A stretch of 64,000 bases of DNA from positions 744,001 through 808,000 of the forward strand of contig OY969900.1 of NCBI GenBank assembly GCA_963704475.1, given 5' to 3'. Source of the DNA: UBA9655 sp963704475 (GTDB lineage: Bacteria; Pseudomonadota; Alphaproteobacteria; UBA9655). Below the pieces are notes generated by a model, which saw only the letters and a program-made list of their open reading frames with translations, was not told where the DNA came from and made no database searches. This document shows, in pieces, positions 59,923 to 64,000 of this stretch (position 1 is the stretch's first letter; the number at the start of each line of letters is the position of its first letter). Made by a program: the position numbers and the translations under genes.

Positions 59923-61019
59923 AGAAATTTGGGACACTCACGGGACACTTGAGGATAACAAAAGACATCTAACGAGAGTCATTGAAGGCTCTCCGTTCCT
60001 TCCTAAATCGCAGAATTTTCTTCCTTAAGTTTCTGCATGCTGTCCCACAATTGTCCCATGCTGCACAAGAGATCATATGTTTGGCCTTTTTCATCACAAA
60101 AACAAGGATGTCTAACGGTTCAGGGCTGCCTCATATAAAAAGCTATATTGTTCCTCACTAATAAAAATGAGGAAAAATCATGGAAATAGAAGAGTTAAGA
60201 GAAAGCTTTGAAGATTTTAGCAGCCAGGTTATAGGCCACCGCTTAGAACGTAATAAACTTCATAACGTAGAAGAAATTCTCTTTTTAACCCTCACGGCGA
60301 TTATTTGTGGTGCAGAAGGTTAGCGAGATATAGAAAGATTTGGCAAAGCTAAGATAGATTTTTTGAGCCAAGTGTTTCCCTTTGAAAATGGTGTTCCCTC
60401 AGATGATACGTTGAGGAGGTTCTTTCGGGCATTAGACCCTAAAGCCTTCCAAGGCTGTTTTGTTGCTTGGGTTAAAACGTTAGCATTACCGTCTGATTCT
60501 CATGTTGCAATCGATGGAAAGGTATCACGCCATACCTTGGAGATCAAAATCCCTTACATATGGTCTCTGCCTTTGCGAGTGAGAGTCGGTTGGTTCTCGC
60601 ATCAGAAAAGGTCCTTGATAAAATCAATGAAATCACAGCTATTCCGAAGCTTTTAAATCTCCTCGATTTAGAGGGAGGCGTTATAACGATGATGCCATGG
60701 GATGTCAAAGAGAGATTGCAGAACGAATTTGTGAGAAGGGCGCTGATTACGTCCTCTCTTTAAAAGGCAATCAGGGGACCCTGCACAGGGATGTAAAACT
60801 CGTTTTTGAAGATGAAACTCTCATGCAGGAGATGGTCATTGATTGCTATCATTCAACTGATGGGAGTGAGCATGGTCGCTTAGAGACAAGGTCATATCGT
60901 GCTATTTTGTGCCCTGAAGTTTTAAAGAATCAGCATAATTGGCCCTCTCTCAAAAGTTTAGTGGAAGTGACAAGCATAAGAGAAAGGACAGCCCTCTCAA
61001 GAGCTTCGTTATTACATTA

Positions 61020-61978
61020 ACCTCAGTTTTGGATAAGGGATAAAAATATGGTAGGCTAAGCCATTCTTAGAATTGGTAAAAAATAAGAAAGGAGCTTAGC
61101 CAATGAGATATAATATCACAGCATTATTTTTTTGCATCGATGAATTTTGCAAAGCCTATGAAGAATGGGAAAAGCATCGCCTTATTGATACGGGAAAAGA
61201 GCGCCATCGAGCCTGCGAAATGACCTTAAGTGAAATGTTAACGATTATGGTTATGTTTCACGTAAGCCCTTGTAAAGTATTTAAATATTTTTACACTGTT
61301 CATGTAGCTCATATCCATAAACAAGACTTTCCACACCTTGTCAGTTACAATCGATTTGTCCAGCTCATGCCACGCCTTTTTGTTCCCTTGAGTGTTTTGT
61401 TGAACAGCTTGTTTGGAAAGAAAACAGGAATTTATATTGCTGATCCCACATCTCTACCCGTGTGTCACAACAAACGGATTAATCGTCATCGTGTCTTCCA
61501 AGGACTTGCAGCCCGAGGAAAAACAACGATGGGGTGGTTTTATGGGCTTAAACTGCACATGGTCATTAATCATAAAGGGAGCATTATGGCTGTTAAAATA
61601 ACTCCCGGTAATGTTGATGAACGAACTGTCTTGGATGAGATGACTCGAGACCTTATGGGAAGTATTTTTGCGGACAAAGGGTTTATTTCTCAGGAGCTTT
61701 TCAAAAAACTGTTTAGACGAGGCCTCAAAGTAATCACAGGGATAAGGAAAAACATGAAAAATTACCTTATGCCATTGATCGAAAAATTTCTCTTAAGAAA
61801 ACGGTTTCTCATTGAAACTGTCTTTGACATCTTGAAGGTGCATATGAATTTATCTCATACACGCCATAGATCTCCTACGAATGCTTGCGTTAATATCCTT
61901 TCTTGCCTCGTTGCTTATCAATTGAGGCAAAACAAACCGGCCTTTAAATTTTCAAGCTCTCTTATCCAAAACTGAGGT
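61020..61978 (+). mobile_element. IS982-family insertion sequence, apparently intact
   Basis: 959 bp with perfect 18-bp inverted ends ACCTCAGTTTTGGATAAG and a 7-bp target duplication TACATTA (61013-61019 and 61979-61985). Inserted in the ISAs1 transposase gene. Confidence 0.95.
61103..61975 (+). CDS. IS982 family transposase
   Basis: 290-residue DDE transposase. FHVSPCKVFKYFYTVHV and FPHLVSYNRFVQLMPRL at the N-terminus, catalytic Asp in GIYIADPTSLPVCHNKR, FKGLAxRGKTTMGWFYG-like QGLAARGKTTMGWFYGLKL, Asp in IFADKGFISQELF, and RKNMKNYLMPLIEKFLLRKR with the catalytic Glu following in IETVFDIL. Full family length, no stops. The stop codon lies within the right terminal repeat. AAGGAG precedes the ATG. 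Likely still mobile. Confidence 0.94.
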   Translation: MRYNITALFFCIDEFCKAYEEWEKHRLIDTGKERHRACEMTLSEMLTIMVMFHVSPCKVFKYFYTVHVAHIHKQDFPHLVSYNRFVQLMPRLFVPLSVLLNSLFGKKTGIYIADPTSLPVCHNKRINRHRVFQGLAARGKTTMGWFYGLKLHMVINHKGSIMAVKITPGNVDERTVLDEMTRDLMGSIFADKGFISQELFKKLFRRGLKVITGIRKNMKNYLMPLIEKFLLRKRFLIETVFDILKVHMNLSHTRHRSPTNACVNILSCLVAYQLRQNKPAFKFSSSLIQN

Positions 61979-62349
61979 TACATTAGCTCAACTGAGCCAA
62001 ATGCTGAGAAAATAGGAAAAACTATCCGAACCCATTAGGCCATTAAAAATACACTGCATTGGATTTTAGATATTAGCTTTAGAGATGATGACTCTCGCAT
62101 CAGACGAGGCAACGCTCCAGAAAACATTGCTATTATAAAGCATATGGCTTTGAATATGTTGCAGAAAGCTAAAGGAAAAACGGAACTCAATTAAACAAAT
62201 GCGCAAAGCTGCTGGATGGGATAATGCTCAACTTTTAACGATCTTGATCCAAATTGCGGCTTTTTAAGTGAGGCAACCCTGAAGGATAGCGTTTTCTGTC
62301 TTGATGGATGTAAGGAAAAGTGTTTTGATACCTTGGGGTTTGTGGCTAG

Positions 62350-62690
62350 TGTTTTAACGGCACCTAGCCAAATAATATCCCATCACAGTCTTGGCACTCC
62401 TCCCTGGATTCCCCGTAAGAAACCATATGTAGGTCTGACCGATACCCACGACTCGAACCGTCCAAGGCTGCGCTTTTCCATGCAGCCTTGACTCGAGGTT
62501 ACAGCTCGCCGTAGGGAACTTCCAGAGCATACCACGATTCTCGTCAAAGCGGCGCGCCACTGGAAGGGTTGTGTGACCCTTGCTCAGGCTTCTGCGTGAC
62601 TCGTCTTTGCATGGAATGTTGGCTTGCTGAACCCTAGGACCTGCTTCGCGTCAACGCCTAGCGGCACTGGACGGCATCTCTTGTGCGTCA
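62350..62690 (-). ncRNA. GC-rich structured stretch, possible group II intron fragment
   Basis: About 340 bp, clearly richer in G+C than the neighbours and dense in stems: CAAGGCTGC/GCAGCCTTG, AAGGGT/ACCCTT and CTGGAAG/CTTCCAG. Phrases such as GGCGAGCTGTAACCTCGAGT and AAGTTCCCTACGG on the minus strand recall domain I of bacterial group II introns, but I cannot find the canonical 5' GTGCG end, domain V or a reverse transcriptase. Family assignment is tentative; the structure is not. Confidence 0.35.
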
Positions 62691-62694
62691 TCCT

Positions 62695-62931
62695 TTAGGC
62701 AGGCTCACAAGACCAGCTAGCGCAGCCTGAATCGCAAGTGTCGTCGCAAGTACCGGGGCAAAAATTCTGGCACCAGTTGCTTCCGCCCTGACTGTCCCAG
62801 TGGTATCTTGTTCCATCCTCGCATTCAATTTGACAGTCCCAGACTTGTGCAAGGCCGGTTTCCGTTACGAAGCATGAGACTGAAAGAAGTCCAAAAGTCA
62901 GAACTGATGTCCGGAGTAAGTTTTTATGCAT
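62695..62931 (-). CDS. Cys-rich exported protein, pair 2 member A
   Basis: 78 residues. Signal peptide MHKNLLRTSVLTFGLLSVSC...GLA. The mature ~48 residues hold about ten Cys (DCQIECEDG, NWCQNFCPGTCDDTC, DSGCASWSCEPA). ATG 62931 has AAGG 9 bases upstream, the same spacing as in the paralogue at 63054. The paralogue shares the signal peptide (FRTSVLAFGLLSVSCLVTE) but not the mature sequence. Unknown family; likely disulfide-rich and periplasmic or secreted. Hypothetical. Confidence 0.7.
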   Translation of the reverse strand: MHKNLLRTSVLTFGLLSVSCFVTETGLAQVWDCQIECEDGTRYHWDSQGGSNWCQNFCPGTCDDTCDSGCASWSCEPA

Positions 62932-63053
62932 GATCATTTTCCTTTCGTTGTTATGAAATGGGTTATTACATGTGTCTATCTTTGTTTTTATATTTACTCT
63001 ATCACAGAGTTTCTTCTAGCAGGGGCGGGGTTGAGGTGATCCTCGTGTTGGTT

Positions 63054-63299
63054 TCAGTCGCAGCTCCAGGATTCAAGGTAGCACATGCCTCCGGGTTCGT
63101 TATTGCAGGCGTGGTTGCAGGAGGGTTCGCAGTCGTATTCACAGTCTTCTAGGTTGTACTGGAAATTGGGGGCTGTACAAGAACCCTGGCACTGGCAGTT
63201 ACATTGACAGGCGGCGCTCATTGCTCGTTCAGTCACGAGGCAGGAGACTGAAAGAAGTCCAAAAGCTAGAACTGATGTCCTGAAGAAATTTTTAATCAT
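63054..63299 (-). CDS. Cys-rich exported protein, pair 2 member B
   Basis: 81 residues. Signal peptide MIKNFFRTSVLAFGLLSVSC...AMSA. Mature part with about thirteen Cys in short spacing (CQCNCQCQGSC, EDCEYDCEPSCNHACNNE). Same gene strand and ribosome-site layout as member A; 116 bases lie between the two. No known family. The downstream-to-upstream order with a tiny exported peptide and a DsbA-like gene suggests one locus for Cys-rich exports. Confidence 0.72.
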   Translation of the reverse strand: MIKNFFRTSVLAFGLLSVSCLVTERAMSAACQCNCQCQGSCTAPNFQYNLEDCEYDCEPSCNHACNNEPGGMCYLESWSCD

Positions 63300-63445
63300 T
63301 TTATTTTTCCTTTTTTTTATTTTTGTGTTTTTTCTGATGTGGTTTTAAGCATCTTAACGCTCACTCTAGTATTAGCACGGTAAGAAGAAGGGAAATTATA
63401 ACTACTTCCCTTCTTTAAACCGATTCAACAAAGATATTGCTTCGA

Positions 63446-63583
63446 CTATTCTTTAACTTCGTCAGCTGGTTTAGCGCCAACATCAGGTGTAGTTTCAGCA
63501 GCTTCTGTCTTTGTCGGTTCAGCAGCATTAACAGCAACTGCAGATATACTTACAAGAGCTAGTGTAAGGGCAATAAATTTCAT
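63446..63583 (-). CDS. Tiny exported peptide
   Basis: 45 codons: MKFIALTLALVSISAVAVNA as a signal peptide, then a polar acidic tail (AEPTKTEAAETTPDVGAKPA). AGAAAA-type site upstream is weak (GGAGAAAATTAAA). No family recognised. The tail is similar in style to the A/E-rich end of the protein at 17827. Too short to be sure, but the clean signal peptide supports it. Confidence 0.5.
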   Translation of the reverse strand: MKFIALTLALVSISAVAVNAAEPTKTEAAETTPDVGAKPADEVKE

Positions 63584-63727
63584 TTTAATTTTCTCCATTT
63601 AATAAACACCTCAAAGTGAGGTATAAAAACTATGCAAGAACAAATTTCTCTTTGCAAGATAAAATTTTAAGAAAATTTTAAGGATTTATAAGATTCTAAA
63701 ATTTTCAGAAATGCCCTGTTGTTGCTT

Positions 63728-64000
63728 TTAAGAAGCAGGCATATTTTTTTGCTTATCCTCTTCAGAAGGAGATCCTAAACCGTAGGCTTCTTTTAGGTCT
63801 TTCGTAAGCTCTTCTAGTCCCTTATATCCAGGAACGACTTTTTTCTCTCCGATAATGAAGGCAGGCGTCCCTCGAAGACCTATCTCTTTTGAAAGGGCAA
63901 GGGTTTGGTCGATTTTCTCTTGAATCTCTGAGCTATTCATATCTTTTTTGAGCATTTTTGTTTCAAATCCTAAGGTTTTAGCGGCCTTCAAAATATCTTT
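63728..64000 (-). CDS. DsbA-family thiol oxidoreductase, 3' part
   Basis: C-terminal part of a DsbA/thioredoxin-fold protein; the frame is open to the last base, so the start and CxxC motif lie beyond the window. Helical insert KDMNSSEIQEKIDQTLALSK, then the cis-Pro loop GLRGTPAFIIGEKKVVPGY, and a C-terminal helix with a Lys/Glu-rich tail. This pattern is that of alphaproteobacterial DsbA-like (DSBA oxidoreductase) proteins. Its neighbours on the same strand are Cys-rich exported proteins, which may be its substrates (inference). Confidence 0.85.
   Translation of the reverse strand, partial: KDILKAAKTLGFETKMLKKDMNSSEIQEKIDQTLALSKEIGLRGTPAFIIGEKKVVPGYKGLEELTKDLKEAYGLGSPSEEDKQKNMPAS

Larger units (their letters stand above)
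60180..62267 (+). pseudogene. ISAs1-family transposase pseudogene
   Basis: Broken DDE transposase (H-repeat/ISAs1 type). It begins MEIEELRESFEDF at 60180, has a TAG in place of Trp at 60321 (GAEG-stop-RDIERFGKAK), frame changes near 60550 and 60690, then KGADYVLSLKGNQGTLHRDV. It is interrupted at 61019 by IS982 and resumes at about 61986 with IRTHWAIENTLHW-like and MRKAAGWDNAQLLTILIQIA segments in shifting frames. First Asp region HVAIDGKVSRHT is kept. Inactive. Confidence 0.9.
60119..62283 (+). mobile_element. ISAs1-family element, decayed and split by IS982
   Basis: Inverted ends TTCAGGGCTGCCTCA (left) and TTCAGGGTTGCCTCA (right, reverse complement). About 1.2 kb once the 959-bp IS982 and one TACATTA duplication are removed. 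Confidence 0.85.

Noticed and set aside
59409..59968. Frames across the tRNA genes (GFEPT-type peptides)
   Set aside because: These are the usual false translations of tRNA T-loops on the minus strand.
59940..60075. Possible integrase tail after tRNA-Ser (MGQLWDSMQKLKEENS on the minus strand)
   Set aside because: Too short and lacking any integrase motif to support; left as undefined DNA.
62354..62560. A 68-codon minus-strand frame
   Set aside because: It lies entirely in the stem-rich GC stretch, has no clear ribosome site or family, and is better explained as structured RNA.

Overview
The window looks like part of an alphaproteobacterial chromosome, probably from a host-associated lineage of the Holosporales/Rickettsiales type. 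Supporting signs are a MucR/Ros regulator, an OlsB/OlsA ornithine-lipid pair next to fur and miaB, a 17-kDa-antigen-like glycine-zipper lipoprotein, a split ATP synthase operon, a ProP-like MFS carrier, many IS remnants, and short palindromic repeats that have invaded genes in the manner of Rickettsia palindromic elements. The lineage is inferred from gene content; no rRNA gene is present to confirm it.

Layout. 0-8 kb: a subtilisin-like peptidase cut by the window edge, hisS-prfA, a surface lipoprotein, atpH-atpA-atpG with atpD and atpC missing, and a Fic protein. 8-15.7 kb: a minus-strand peptidoglycan block mraY-murD-ftsW-murG-murC-murB carrying three palindromic repeats, one inside murG and one forming the end of murD. 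15.8-18.8 kb: GtrA, a frameshifted IS630, and two paralogous small Cys-containing exported proteins. 18.8-26.2 kb: mreB-mreC, a solute-binding protein behind a His-rich leader peptide, then rimI-fur-olsB-olsA-miaB from a clear promoter. 26.4-38.7 kb: mucR, mrp, a reduced methyltransferase, rluC, a complete Csu-like archaic chaperone-usher pilus operon with two almost identical pilins, a ferredoxin-NADP reductase, comF, folD, yggT, and an HPr/EIIA phosphorelay pair. 38.8-45.8 kb: an MFS transporter, a zinc-ribbon protein, yraN-rsmI, a HEPN-MNT pair and a large tricorn-like protease. 45.9-48.2 kb: two pseudopilins separated by palindromic repeats that enclose a DUF559 nuclease gene. 48.2-54 kb: an ion antiporter, fabD-fabG-acpP-fabF, a DUF1622 protein and Dps. 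54-56 kb: arrays of a 44-bp palindrome unit interrupted by a second frameshifted IS630. 56-64 kb: typA, an MHS-type MFS carrier, tRNA-Gln and tRNA-Ser, an ISAs1 pseudogene split by an intact IS982, a GC-rich structured RNA-like stretch, two further Cys-rich exported proteins, a tiny exported peptide and the end of a DsbA-like gene.

How the parts relate. Most genes are housekeeping: cell wall and shape (mur, mra, fts, mre), fatty-acid synthesis, translation, membrane lipids. The accessory layer is surface and export biology (pilus, pseudopilins, Cys-rich exported proteins, a DsbA-like protein) and repeats. The most unusual signal is the palindrome family with an GGGAGAG-type stem. It is interspersed, amplified in tandem, inserted into or against coding sequence, and in one place packaged with a DUF559 endonuclease gene flanked by 69-bp direct repeats.
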